In this document: positions 6,443-15,415 of the stretch, piece by piece
Numbering within the stretch: position 1 is the stretch's first letter
Layout: every line of letters begins with the position of its first letter
Assembly (NCBI GenBank): GCA_015233265.1
Contig: JADFXZ010000023.1
Span: forward strand, 1-18,979
Source: Nitrospirota bacterium
GTDB taxonomy: Bacteria; Nitrospirota; Thermodesulfovibrionia; Thermodesulfovibrionales; Magnetobacteriaceae
Direction: 5' to 3'
Length of the DNA: 18,979 bases
The notes under the pieces: generated by a model
What the model saw: the letters and a program-made list of their open reading frames with translations, nothing else
Databases searched by the model: none
Told to the model about the DNA's origin: nothing
Program-made: the position numbers and the translations under genes

Positions 6443-9147
6443 CTGAGCCAAACTCATACGCACAGAGCATCATTGATTGCTCGATAGACATGATCATAGC
6501 TGTCGATATGGACAGGACTATCATCGAGTTTAACAGGGCAGCCGAGGCCATATTTGGTTATGAGGCCATCGAGGTGATTGGTAAAAAAATCGATGTCCTG
6601 TATAAAGACCCCTCCGAGGGACTGCAATTATATAACTCACTCAGTGCAACAGGCAGCTATCGCGGCGTAATAGCGAACAGGAGAAAAAACGGCGAAGAGT
6701 TTGTGGCCTATCTCTCCGCCTCCTTGCTTAGAGACAGCGACGGCAGACCGGTCGGGTTCATGGGCATATCCCGCGATATAACTCAACAAAGGGCAATGGA
6801 GGAGGCCGTCTTTGCCTCTGAAAAAAGGTATCACACCCTCGTTGAGAACATGAACGAGTTTGTCGCCGAAATTGAACTAAATGGGAAATTGTGTTTTATC
6901 AATAAGTATTTCTCTGAAAGCACCGGCTATAGCTCAGAGGACTTAATCGACTCAAACTTCTACTCATTTATCCATCCAGACGACATAGAGAGATTGTCTG
7001 CGCGGTGCCTCAATGCCCTGGACAAGAGTGTGCGGGGCTGCGAATTCAGGTTCAAAAGGAAAGACGGCTCTTATATAAATCTCCTTACAAACGCAGATCC
7101 CGTGTATGACTACATGGGCAGGCTGAGGTCTGTGATATTCGTGTCGTTTGATATAACGGCGATGAAGACTGTGCAACAGCAGATGATAACCGCCAGAGAC
7201 ACAGCAGAGGCGGCCAATGCGGCAAAGAGCGAATTCCTTGCCAACATGAGCCACGAACTGCGCACCCCGATGAACGGGATAATTGGCATGACCGAGCTGC
7301 TTCTGGACACTCCGCTCAATAAAGAGCAGAGAAAATATCTGTCAATGCTCAGAGAATCTGCCACCTCACTTTTGGCGCTCTTAAACGGTATCTTGGATTT
7401 CTCAAAGATAGAAGCGGGTAAACTTGAGCTTGAGGAGATAGATTTCGACATCCGCGACGCAATCGAACAGGCCGTCGAGTCCCTAAGTGTGCAGGCGCAA
7501 AAGAAGGGGATATTGTTTTTATCTCATATCGCCACTGACGTACCCCAGATGATAAAAGGAGACCCGGTACGTCTCAAACAAATCATTGTCAATCTGGTGG
7601 GGAATGCCCTCAAGTTTACTGAAAAAGGCGAGGTAACCGTGCAGATTGAGACATATCCATCACCTCGGTCTGAGGCGCTTGCTATCCGGGTTTCAGACAC
7701 CGGCCCTGGTATTCCAAAGGATAAGGCAGATAAGATATTCGAGAGCTTCACACAGGTCGACGGCTCTACGACGAGACGATACGGCGGCACGGGGCTTGGA
7801 CTTGCGATAACGAAAAAACTCGTAACCCTTATGCAGGGTGATATTCATGTTGTAAGCGAGGTAGGCAAGGGCAGCACGTTTGCCCTCACTGTAGAGCTGA
7901 AAAAGGCGGCGCAGCCCCCACCGCCAGCTCATGGCGTATTAGCCAAACTCACAGATAAGCGCATACTGCTGATTGATGGGCATGATTTAAGCAGGACAAT
8001 CATCAGAGAGATGTCTGAGGCCGCCGGCATGAAAGTTGTCGAGGCGGCAGACTCTAAGACTATCATCGCGGTCATCGAAAAGGCGGCTGAGGCAAACGAA
8101 AGATTCGACATCATACTTATGGACTGTGGGATATCTGACATAGAGCCTGCAGACCTTATGGAATTGATAAAGACCGATCCGCTGACGTTTGAAACAGAGG
8201 TAATACTGATGGTCAATGGGCAGGACAAGGAGGCACAGAGCCGTTGCAGCGGCCTTAAAGTCTGGGGCTCTCTATCCAAACCAACAAAACGTTCCATGCT
8301 CTATGACTCAATACACCTTGCACTGGGCGGGTTTCTGAGTGAGACTTCGGTGGCTAAAACATGTTACACTAAGGCACCTCAGACTAAGAAGAGCTCCTTT
8401 AAGATACTGTTAGCCGAGGATAATATCGTCAACCAGGAGCTTGCCATAGGCCTGATAGAGAAAAACGGTCATTCCGTATCGGTTGCCTGCACGGGCAAAG
8501 AGGCCATCGACGCCCTTGCCAAAGAGCGCTTCGACTTCATTCTTATGGATGTGGAAATGCCACAGATGAATGGCCTTGAGGCAACGCGCCATATAAGAAA
8601 CTCCAAATCAGGGGAGTTCAACCCCAACATACCAATAATAGCCATGACCGCTAACGCTTTCAAAGACGACAAGGACCGTTGTCTGAGTGCCGGTATGAAC
8701 GACTATATCTCCAAGCCCATTTCAATTGGACAGCTCATGGAGGTAATTGAACGCACGATGGACAACACTCTGCCACAGGCGCTCGACACTGCGGCAGTGG
8801 TGCTCAAGAGCGTTGTATTTGACAAAGTGGGTCTGTTTAACCGGCTTGATAACGACGAGGAATTTATTCGCAAGATTTGTGCCATGTTTAGAGATGACAT
8901 CGCTGTCAACATGGCTAAACTAAAGAACGCCCTTACAGCCAATAACGCCTCGGAGGTTGAGATAATTGCGCATACGATAAAGGGTATGGCCGCAAATTTA
9001 GGTGGGATAAGGACAAAGAACGAGGCTATGAGGATGGAGATGGCCGCAAGGAAACTTGACCTGTCACAGGCTCATTCGATTTACCCGCAGCTTGAGCTGG
9101 AGACAGAGGCGCTGCTTGCAGCCATTGCACAATCAGGGTTAACATAA
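6439..9147 (+). CDS. Hybrid sensor histidine kinase, PAS-PAS-HisKA-HATPase-REC-REC-Hpt
   Basis: A 902-residue, apparently soluble phosphorelay kinase of BarA-like tail architecture. PAS1 spans ~5-115 and PAS2 ~125-245. HisKA follows with H272 in FLANMSHELRTPMNG. The HATPase_c (~375-490) shows N-box NLVGNALKF, DTGPGIP and GGTGLGLAI. REC1 (~507-625) keeps D562 but has IDG in place of the acidic pair and MVNG where Thr/Ser is expected. REC2 (~654-775) is canonical: EDN, D704 in LMDVEMP, MTANAF, SKP. Hpt (~800-900) has H845 in AHTIKGMAANLG. I start it at ATG 6439 (MTEPNSYAQ, directly before PAS1): the ATG at 6292 lies in a promoter and the 49 extra residues resemble nothing. The ribosome site at 6439 is poor, consistent with coupling to the leader peptide. 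A receiver gene follows after 13 bases. Confidence 0.88.
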   Translation: MTEPNSYAQSIIDCSIDMIIAVDMDRTIIEFNRAAEAIFGYEAIEVIGKKIDVLYKDPSEGLQLYNSLSATGSYRGVIANRRKNGEEFVAYLSASLLRDSDGRPVGFMGISRDITQQRAMEEAVFASEKRYHTLVENMNEFVAEIELNGKLCFINKYFSESTGYSSEDLIDSNFYSFIHPDDIERLSARCLNALDKSVRGCEFRFKRKDGSYINLLTNADPVYDYMGRLRSVIFVSFDITAMKTVQQQMITARDTAEAANAAKSEFLANMSHELRTPMNGIIGMTELLLDTPLNKEQRKYLSMLRESATSLLALLNGILDFSKIEAGKLELEEIDFDIRDAIEQAVESLSVQAQKKGILFLSHIATDVPQMIKGDPVRLKQIIVNLVGNALKFTEKGEVTVQIETYPSPRSEALAIRVSDTGPGIPKDKADKIFESFTQVDGSTTRRYGGTGLGLAITKKLVTLMQGDIHVVSEVGKGSTFALTVELKKAAQPPPPAHGVLAKLTDKRILLIDGHDLSRTIIREMSEAAGMKVVEAADSKTIIAVIEKAAEANERFDIILMDCGISDIEPADLMELIKTDPLTFETEVILMVNGQDKEAQSRCSGLKVWGSLSKPTKRSMLYDSIHLALGGFLSETSVAKTCYTKAPQTKKSSFKILLAEDNIVNQELAIGLIEKNGHSVSVACTGKEAIDALAKERFDFILMDVEMPQMNGLEATRHIRNSKSGEFNPNIPIIAMTANAFKDDKDRCLSAGMNDYISKPISIGQLMEVIERTMDNTLPQALDTAAVVLKSVVFDKVGLFNRLDNDEEFIRKICAMFRDDIAVNMAKLKNALTANNASEVEIIAHTIKGMAANLGGIRTKNEAMRMEMAARKLDLSQAHSIYPQLELETEALLAAIAQSGLT

Positions 9148-9160
9148 AGGGAGGAATATA

Positions 9161-9565
9161 ATGAGAATATTGATTGCCGAAGACGATTTTACAAGCCGTA
9201 CGCTGTTACAGCATTTCCTAAGTCCATATGGAGACTGCGACGTCACGGTAAACGGCATGGAGGCAGTGGAGGCCTTTATGCTGGCAGTTGAAGAGGGACA
9301 GCCCTATGACCTTATCTGTCTGGACATCATGATGCCCGAACTAGATGGAATAAAGGCATTAAAGGCGATTCGGGAAAAGGAAAGGGCCTCAGGCACCGGA
9401 CCAAAAAACGAGGCAAAGGTAGTGATGACAACAGCCCTCGACTCCCCAAAGGATGTAATTGAGGCATACTACAAGGGCGGTTGCACGGACTATCTGACAA
9501 AACCTATAGATACGCAAAGGCTGCTTGAGCTCCTAAAAGGATACGGCCTGATAGAAAAACCGTAA
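9161..9565 (+). CDS. Single-domain response regulator (CheY-like)
   Basis: The 134-residue protein is one receiver domain with no output domain. The acidic pocket is E7/D8/D9 (ILIAEDD), the phospho-acceptor is D55 in LICLDIMMPELDG, the switch residues are T90/T91, and the conserved lysine is K114 in DYLTKPID. GGGAGG lies just upstream of the ATG. Only 13 bases separate it from the hybrid kinase, so it probably accepts phosphate from the kinase Hpt and passes the signal on by protein contact. Its stop lies in a 20-base tandem duplication. Confidence 0.9.
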   Translation: MRILIAEDDFTSRTLLQHFLSPYGDCDVTVNGMEAVEAFMLAVEEGQPYDLICLDIMMPELDGIKALKAIREKERASGTGPKNEAKVVMTTALDSPKDVIEAYYKGGCTDYLTKPIDTQRLLELLKGYGLIEKP

Positions 9566-9586
9566 GCCTGATAGAATAAACGTAAG
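9547..9586 (+). repeat. 20-base tandem duplication over the regulator stop codon
   Basis: CCTGATAGAAAAACCGTAAG (9547-9566) is followed directly by CCTGATAGAATAAACGTAAG, with 18 of 20 matching. The first unit encodes the last residues and stop of the receiver; the second is untranslated in that frame. Confidence 0.75.
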
Positions 9587-9650
9587 AAGGATACAGGAAA
9601 TTTTAAGGAAACTGATAAAGGGTATTTATAACGCCCTGCCGTTTGATTTC

Positions 9651-10481
9651 ATGCCATCTCAGGCAACGTCCCCATGGCGCGTGAGGACGGGATATGAAGA
9701 GTTATGGATTAACAATCCAGGCGGGGCGGATATCTACGCCCATGTACACAGACCTGTGGCCGCTGCCTCAGGCGGGGCCGGTTTGCCAGGCGTTATAATC
9801 GTTCCAGGGGGTGGAAGTCCAGGCACAGCTTATGACGGCTTTACCGAGGTCACGGCAGACGATGTTGCCGCTTTGGGCGCTGTCGTTCTTCATTACGACC
9901 CGTCGGGACGTGGTAAGACGGCTGGTGAGGAGGACTACTGGGGGGGCAACCACCAAAGAGAACTCTCAGCCGTAATTGAGAGATTTTTCGCCATCGATGG
10001 CATAAACTGTGAAAACGTTGGCGTTTTATCCTTCTCCATTGGGATAACCATTGCGGCTGGGGCGCTTTGCCGTTTCCCCGTAGGTGGCTGTCAGATTAAA
10101 TATTTGTTTGACTGGGAAGGCCCGTCTAACAGGGTTAATATCACAAAAAACGACACACACGAGCCGCTTTTGAAATTCCATATGTCAAATAACGAATTTT
10201 GGGCTGAGCGTGAGGCCGCGTCCTTTATCGGCGGTATAACCTGCGATTATTTCAGGTATCAGGCCTCAACAGACCACATGCAGGGGGCATATAAGGGACA
10301 CGCCATCGAGCTTTTGAATAAGGCAACTCAGGGGCGGGCGCGCTCAAGCAGGTGTAACGACAATCTACCCAATATTTATTATGAAGACGGCCATCCTGAG
10401 AAATATCGATGGGTTCCGGCAAAATCAAACCAAAAATATTGGATATTAAAATACCTGCGCCAAATGCAAGATGAACTATAA
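9651..10481 (+). CDS. Alpha/beta hydrolase-fold protein
   Basis: The 276-residue protein has the first half of an alpha/beta hydrolase: GVIIVPGGGSPG (oxyanion-loop type), VVLHYDPSGRGKTAG, and a nucleophile elbow GVLSFS129IG, in which the usual first Gly is Ser. Late D208-H209 (ASTDHMQG) is a candidate acid/base pair, but the assignment is tentative. There is no signal peptide. The start is uncertain: ATG 9651 has no good Shine-Dalgarno, and the frame stays open upstream to within the receiver gene (reading LIKGIYNALPFDF just before the ATG), with no standard start codon seen. Its stop overlaps the next gene by 11 bases. The context suggests trimming, acyl transfer or activation of a glycan or lipid intermediate; the substrate cannot be inferred. 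Confidence 0.7.
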   Translation: MPSQATSPWRVRTGYEELWINNPGGADIYAHVHRPVAAASGGAGLPGVIIVPGGGSPGTAYDGFTEVTADDVAALGAVVLHYDPSGRGKTAGEEDYWGGNHQRELSAVIERFFAIDGINCENVGVLSFSIGITIAAGALCRFPVGGCQIKYLFDWEGPSNRVNITKNDTHEPLLKFHMSNNEFWAEREAASFIGGITCDYFRYQASTDHMQGAYKGHAIELLNKATQGRARSSRCNDNLPNIYYEDGHPEKYRWVPAKSNQKYWILKYLRQMQDEL

Positions 10482-11661
10482 GATAATAAATAAAAAGAAG
10501 CTCATGGCAACCGCGGCGGCCGACAAACTCGGCAGCCTGGTCTACGCCCCGATTAACCTCTTCAAAAGAAAAAAGGAAATAGACCCAGCCCGGGTAAACT
10601 CCATACTGGTAATCCGCACGGCCTACATCGGAGACGCCATCATGACTCTCCCGATGTTGAAACCATTAAGAGACAGATTTCCCAATGCCAAAATCTCCTT
10701 TTTGACCTCACATGGAGCGGCAAGTGCCCTTGAGACCAACCCATACATCGACGATATAATCGCCTATGACCCTGTTTGGTTCTACCCCCAGGAAAGAGGG
10801 AACAAACAAAAACACAATGGACCACAGAGAAAAAGCAAAAAGACCTATTTTGAGTTCATATCTGAGCTAAAGAAAAGAACATTCGACCTCATAATCGAGG
10901 CACGGGCAGACATCAGGGAAATCCTCCTGCTTGTTAAACCATTGAATGCGACATACAAAGTAAGCTACGGCGTAGGCGGCGGCGGGTTTTTATTAACTCA
11001 TGTGGTGCCGTATGACAAACTAAGCCATAAGGTAGAGTATCATCTCGATATTGCAAGATATTTGGGTTGCCAGGTCGATGATGTACACTGGGGAATTTAT
11101 CTGACAAAAGAGGAGAAGGCCAACATCAGGAAACTGCTCAAAGACAATGATATACAAAGACCCTTTATCGCACTGCACCCCGGAGTAAGAATCCCGCTTA
11201 AAAAATGGCAATTAAAGAAATACGCTGCCCTGTGTGACGCGATAGAGACAGACGTGGGCATAAGGACAGTCATAACCGCCTCTGAAAAAGACACAGACTA
11301 CGTAAAGGATATGTTAAAACTGATGAGGACAAAGCCGGTGGATTTAACAGGGAAGCTCCAGTTACGGCAACTTGCCGGTGTGTTAAATGAGGCTCTGCTA
11401 TTTGTCTGCAACGACAGCGCCCCAATGCACATAGCCGCCTCAATGGGTGTTCCAGTTGTGGCATTATTTGGGCCATCGAAGAGCATCGAGACAGCGCCCT
11501 ATGGCAACCCCAGCAGGGTTGTTGAGAAGGTATTCCCATGCAGATTCACATGCGATGAGAACTCCTGCAAGCACGAGCGTTTCCACGCCTGCATGGAGGC
11601 AATAGAGGTGGAAGATGTATTTGCCGCCATTAAAGATTTACTAAAGGAGATAGATGTTTAG
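10471..11661 (+). CDS. Glycosyltransferase family 9 (heptosyltransferase-like)
   Basis: Predicted to transfer a heptose or related sugar from a nucleotide donor to an LPS-core-like acceptor at the cytoplasmic face of the inner membrane. Conserved GT9 signatures are SILVIRTAYIGDAIMTLPMLKPLR near the N-terminus, PFIALHPGVRIPLKKW in the middle, and CNDSAPMHIAASMGVPVVALFGPS near the C-terminus, followed by a Cys-rich FPCRFTCDENSCKHERFHAC stretch seen in several heptosyltransferase-like proteins. Its 396 residues are slightly above the common ~350. ATG 10471 sits inside the end of the hydrolase gene (ATGAACTATAA), so translation is probably coupled; the downstream DUF362 gene overlaps by eight bases. 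The sugar and acceptor are unknown. Confidence 0.88.
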   Translation: MNYKIINKKKLMATAAADKLGSLVYAPINLFKRKKEIDPARVNSILVIRTAYIGDAIMTLPMLKPLRDRFPNAKISFLTSHGAASALETNPYIDDIIAYDPVWFYPQERGNKQKHNGPQRKSKKTYFEFISELKKRTFDLIIEARADIREILLLVKPLNATYKVSYGVGGGGFLLTHVVPYDKLSHKVEYHLDIARYLGCQVDDVHWGIYLTKEEKANIRKLLKDNDIQRPFIALHPGVRIPLKKWQLKKYAALCDAIETDVGIRTVITASEKDTDYVKDMLKLMRTKPVDLTGKLQLRQLAGVLNEALLFVCNDSAPMHIAASMGVPVVALFGPSKSIETAPYGNPSRVVEKVFPCRFTCDENSCKHERFHACMEAIEVEDVFAAIKDLLKEIDV

Positions 11662-12931
11662 ATTCGATGCGTTAAACGTTGACGGCGTAAGAGAGATAAA
11701 ATCGGGGATTGCGCAGCTCCTCGATGACAAGTACGCAGATGTGTTTCCAGCTGATGGCAATAGTAAGATACTCATCAAACCCAATCTCAACAGCAACATG
11801 AACGCCCTCACTGGCAACACCACCGACCTCAGAGTTGTGGCGGCTGTTATAGATTACTTAAAAGGGCGCGGCTTTAAAGATATTACAATAGGAGAGGGTA
11901 CAAACAGCGGCTTCTATCGCAGCAACATAAGCGTCATCGAGCGCCTGAAATATGACGAGCTGGGGCTGTACTACGGCATCAAGGTAAAGGATTTCAACTA
12001 TTCGGAGTCGGCCCCGGTGTCCTTTGAAAGTGGTGTAGCAGCCGGGGTTGCAAGGGAATGTGTAGAGGCAGATTTTATAATAAATATGCCTAAGCTCAAG
12101 ACCCACTTCGAGGCCGGTATGACCGTGTGCCTGAAAAACCTGATAGGCTGCCTCGTGGGGCAGGAAAACAAGAAAAAGACCCACGCCGCCCTCTCAGACA
12201 ACATTGTAAACCTCAATCTGGCCATAAAACCCTCACTGCACATAGTGGACGGCGTGATAGCGATGGAGGGGCTTGGCCCGACGCGCGGCACTCCACTTAT
12301 GACCGGGGTTATATTTGTTGGGGACAACCCCTTCGTGGTTGATTTGATGTGTGCGCGGTTTGCGTCTTTTCCCTATCAGAAGATTGGCCCGCTTGCCGCG
12401 GCTGCAAGGCGGGGAATATTAACAGACGAGCATTTGAGTTTCGTTAAGGCATTCCCGCTGCAGCGCGTTCATAAGTTTAAACCACCCACAGCAGGTCCGC
12501 TTGCCACCTTTATACACAGCCCCAAGAGGCAGAAATATTTTCTGGCAGTAAGGCAGACAAGGTTATTTAATTACCTATGCAGCACAGAGATAGGGGGAAA
12601 GCTCTTGTATCTTACTGGTCTGCGGCAGGATGTGTTCATAAAGGACGAGATGCACTGGGAGGGGCTGGCACTCAAAAAAGAAAGATGCACGGACTGCGGT
12701 ATCTGTACTAAGTATTGCCCAACGGAGATTGAGATCCCACAGGCGTTTGACAAGGCGGCTGGGATGGAGACCCAGTTGCAGCAGAGGTGCATTCATTGCC
12801 TCTACTGCTTCAGTGTGTGCCCTGAGTCGGCCATAGAATTTCTCGGCACACAGGGATTTATGGAAGAACAGGCCAGACAATATGGTCAAATCATAAAAAA
12901 GATGGTCAATCAAATGAGAGAACAAAGATGA
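11654..12931 (+). CDS. DUF362 domain protein with two 4Fe-4S ferredoxin motifs
   Basis: Residues ~35-300 match the DUF362 pattern (ILIKPNLNSN, VIDYLKGRGFKDITIGEG, INMPKLKTHFEAGMTVCLKNLIG, GDNPFVVDLMCARF). The C-terminus carries two ferredoxin clusters: C345/C348/C351/C355 (CTDCGICTKYCP) and C379/C382/C385/C389 (CIHCLYCFSVCP). DUF362 proteins are of poorly known function; the fused clusters imply electron transfer. ATG 11654 overlaps the GT9 stop by eight bases, with AAAGGAG just upstream, and its TGA overlaps the next ATG (ATGA). Being placed between a glycosyltransferase and a radical SAM enzyme, it may feed electrons to the radical SAM step; this is inference from context only. Confidence 0.85.
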   Translation: MFRFDALNVDGVREIKSGIAQLLDDKYADVFPADGNSKILIKPNLNSNMNALTGNTTDLRVVAAVIDYLKGRGFKDITIGEGTNSGFYRSNISVIERLKYDELGLYYGIKVKDFNYSESAPVSFESGVAAGVARECVEADFIINMPKLKTHFEAGMTVCLKNLIGCLVGQENKKKTHAALSDNIVNLNLAIKPSLHIVDGVIAMEGLGPTRGTPLMTGVIFVGDNPFVVDLMCARFASFPYQKIGPLAAAARRGILTDEHLSFVKAFPLQRVHKFKPPTAGPLATFIHSPKRQKYFLAVRQTRLFNYLCSTEIGGKLLYLTGLRQDVFIKDEMHWEGLALKKERCTDCGICTKYCPTEIEIPQAFDKAAGMETQLQQRCIHCLYCFSVCPESAIEFLGTQGFMEEQARQYGQIIKKMVNQMREQR

Positions 12932-14430
12932 AAAACACAGATAAGACACACTTTCGGATAACATTTCTAAACCCGCCCTATATCAGGAAGTTCTCACGTC
13001 CGCAGCGCAGCCCAGCGGTTACAAAAAGCGGCACGCTGTACTACCCTATGTGGCTTTCCTATGCTGCCGCAGCGGCAGAGCAGGCCGGCTATTCGATAGA
13101 CCTGATAGACGCCCCCGCTGACGGCCTTGATGTGGCATCTGTGACGCAGAGGATAAGGGCGTTTGCCCCGTCGCTTATCGTTGTCGATACCAGCACACCA
13201 AGCATTTATAATGACGCTGAGGTGTGTGACGCGCTGAAATCAGCCCTTCCCAATGCCTTTATAACCATAGTCGGCACACATGTCTCTGCCCTGCCCACAG
13301 ATTCCCTCAAACTCAGCCAATCCATAGACGCCGCCGCGGTGGGCGAATATGACTATACGATTGCCGCCCTTGCCGACGCCTTATACAATAACACGCCGGT
13401 TGACGCTGTTGCCGGTCTCTATTTCAAAGACGGCACAACTACGGGGGCGCGCCCTCTTATTGGCAACATCGATGAGCTGCCCTTTGTAAGCCGCGTCTAT
13501 AAGCGGTTCTTAAAGATAGAGAACTATTTTAATCCCAACGCCCTGTTTCCTATGGTGACAATTACGACAAGCCGCGGCTGTCCGCACGAGTGTATATTTT
13601 GTGTATATCCACAGACTCTGATGGGGCATAGGCTTAGGCAGCGAAGTGTGGACAACTGTCTCGATGAGATAGAATATATCATCAGTGCCTTTGATGGTGT
13701 GAAGGCGATATTCTTTGAAGATGACACATTTACGGCCAACCGCAAGCGATGCGTGGAGATATCAGAGGGGATTATTAAACGGGGAATCAAGATTTCATGG
13801 ACGGCTAATGCCCGCGCCACGCTTGATTATGAGACTATGAAGGTAATGAAACGCGCAGGGTGCCGCTCATTTTGCGTGGGCTTTGAAAGCGGCTCTCAGG
13901 AGATGCTCGATAACATAAAAAAGAAAACCGTCGTGCAAAACATGGGTAAGTTCATGGAAGACGCAAGAAAGGCTGGCATTTTGATTCATGGATGCTTTAT
14001 GGTAGGCCTTCCTGGTGAGACAAAACAGACGATGGCCATGACACTGGCCCTCTCAAAGAGGCTCAATCCCGACACCGTGCAGTTTTATCCCATGATGATA
14101 TATCCGGGGACGGAGGCCTATGATTGGTACAGGCAGAGGGGTCTTCTGACAACTACGGATTTCTCCAAATGGCTGACCCCGGGTGGGCTTCACAATACCG
14201 TAATAAAGACCGAGCAGCTGACATCAGAGGAGCTTGTACGTTTTTGCGACAACGCGAGGCGGGAGTTTTACCTGCGCCCGGAATATCTGCTTTACAAGCT
14301 CAGACAGGTAATAACTCACCCGCAGGAGCTAAAAAGGACTGTGAAATCAGCACGAACATTTATTAAGTACCTGCTTAAAGGCTCAGATGTGACAAAAGGA
14401 GAACTTGGAAAAGATGACCACTGCAATTAG
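12928..14430 (+). CDS. B12-binding-type radical SAM protein
   Basis: The 500-residue protein has an N-terminal cobalamin-binding-like domain (~10-170: FLNPPY, MWLSYAAAAAEQAGYSIDLIDA, IVVDTSTPS, IVGTHVSALP, VGEYDYTI) and a radical SAM core starting at residue ~212. The SAM/cluster motif is C218-x3-C222-x2-C225 (SRGCPHECIFC). It is followed by FFEDDTFTANRKR, SWTANARATLD, FCVGFESGSQEML and MVGLPGETKQT, as in the large class that includes methyltransferases and lipid or glycan modifiers. Whether B12 is really bound is uncertain, as no DxHxxG motif is seen. It starts in an ATGA overlap with the DUF362 gene, and its 3' end overlaps the GT2 gene. It probably modifies the same glycan or lipid as its neighbours; the reaction is unknown. 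Confidence 0.87.
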   Translation: MKNTDKTHFRITFLNPPYIRKFSRPQRSPAVTKSGTLYYPMWLSYAAAAAEQAGYSIDLIDAPADGLDVASVTQRIRAFAPSLIVVDTSTPSIYNDAEVCDALKSALPNAFITIVGTHVSALPTDSLKLSQSIDAAAVGEYDYTIAALADALYNNTPVDAVAGLYFKDGTTTGARPLIGNIDELPFVSRVYKRFLKIENYFNPNALFPMVTITTSRGCPHECIFCVYPQTLMGHRLRQRSVDNCLDEIEYIISAFDGVKAIFFEDDTFTANRKRCVEISEGIIKRGIKISWTANARATLDYETMKVMKRAGCRSFCVGFESGSQEMLDNIKKKTVVQNMGKFMEDARKAGILIHGCFMVGLPGETKQTMAMTLALSKRLNPDTVQFYPMMIYPGTEAYDWYRQRGLLTTTDFSKWLTPGGLHNTVIKTEQLTSEELVRFCDNARREFYLRPEYLLYKLRQVITHPQELKRTVKSARTFIKYLLKGSDVTKGELGKDDHCN

Positions 14431-15415
14431 GGCATCGGTCATAGTCCCAGCCTATAATGCTCAGGCGAGCATATCGCGCTGTGTGGAGGCACTGCTTGGG
14501 CAGACCATCGCCCCAGAGACTTACGAGGTCATAATCATAGATGACGGCTCCACTGACAAGACGGGTGAGATAGTCAGCGGCTATCCGGTCAGATATTTCA
14601 AAAAGCCAAACGGCGGTCCGGCCTCAGCCAGAAACATGGGCGTACGGGAGGCCGCTGGGCAGATAATCCTGTTTACAGATGCCGATTGCGTAGTGAGCCA
14701 GACATGGGCAGAGGAGATGTTAAGGCCGTTTAGCGACCCTGCGGTCTCAGCGGTCAAAGGGGCCTATAGGACAAACCAGCGGCAGTTGACGGCCAGATTT
14801 TCACAGGTGGAGTTCGAGGAAAGATTTGCGATGCTGAGAAAGTCTGATTCTATCGATATGATTGACACATACTCGGCCGCGTTCAAAAAGGATGTTTTCA
14901 CAGGCGCTGGGGGATTTGACGAGTCCTTTCCAGTTGCCAATAACGAAGACACAGACCTTTCGTATAAACTCTCGGCGGCCGGTCATAAGATGGTATTTAA
15001 TGGCAGCGCCATCGTGTATCACCTGAATCATCCGGCATCGGTAAGGCGCTACGCTATGATTAAATTCCTGCGCGGCTACTGGCGAATGGTAGTCTATAAG
15101 AGATACCCCGATAAGATGATTAAAGACACATATACGCCGCAAAGCCTGAAAATCCAGATACTGACACTCTTTGGCGGTACCTTCTTCCTTGCACTGACGG
15201 CCTTTATTGCCGCGGCGTCATATGTATCCGTATTGTTATTTCTAATATTTTTATTATCGACGGTCAGATTTGCCGCATTTGCGTTTAAACTGGATAAGGC
15301 TGTAGGTGTGATGTCGCCGTTTTTCATAGCCCTACGGGCGATATCGATAGGGCTTGGGGTGCTGTATTATTTTATCAGCGCCTCAAAGACTAAGCCTCAA
15401 AGACTAATATTATAG
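14405..15415 (+). CDS. Family 2 glycosyltransferase with C-terminal membrane helices
   Basis: A GT-A fold enzyme: SVIVPAYNAQASISRCVEAL, the nucleotide-binding DDGSTDKT, NGGPASARNMG, the metal-binding DADC, and acceptor-side GGFDESFPVANNEDTDLSYKL. After residue ~240 come about three hydrophobic segments (ILTLFGGTFFLALTAFIAAA, VLLFLIFLLSTVRFAAFAF, SPFFIALRAISIGLGVLYYF), so it probably acts on a lipid-linked acceptor at the inner membrane. Two starts compete: TTG 14405, three bases from a good AAAGGAG, and ATG 14414 (MTTAIRASVIVP), 12 bases from it; family alignment slightly favours the ATG. Either start overlaps the radical SAM gene. It is the last gene of the operon, and no clear terminator follows. 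Confidence 0.87.
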   Translation: MEKMTTAIRASVIVPAYNAQASISRCVEALLGQTIAPETYEVIIIDDGSTDKTGEIVSGYPVRYFKKPNGGPASARNMGVREAAGQIILFTDADCVVSQTWAEEMLRPFSDPAVSAVKGAYRTNQRQLTARFSQVEFEERFAMLRKSDSIDMIDTYSAAFKKDVFTGAGGFDESFPVANNEDTDLSYKLSAAGHKMVFNGSAIVYHLNHPASVRRYAMIKFLRGYWRMVVYKRYPDKMIKDTYTPQSLKIQILTLFGGTFFLALTAFIAAASYVSVLLFLIFLLSTVRFAAFAFKLDKAVGVMSPFFIALRAISIGLGVLYYFISASKTKPQRLIL

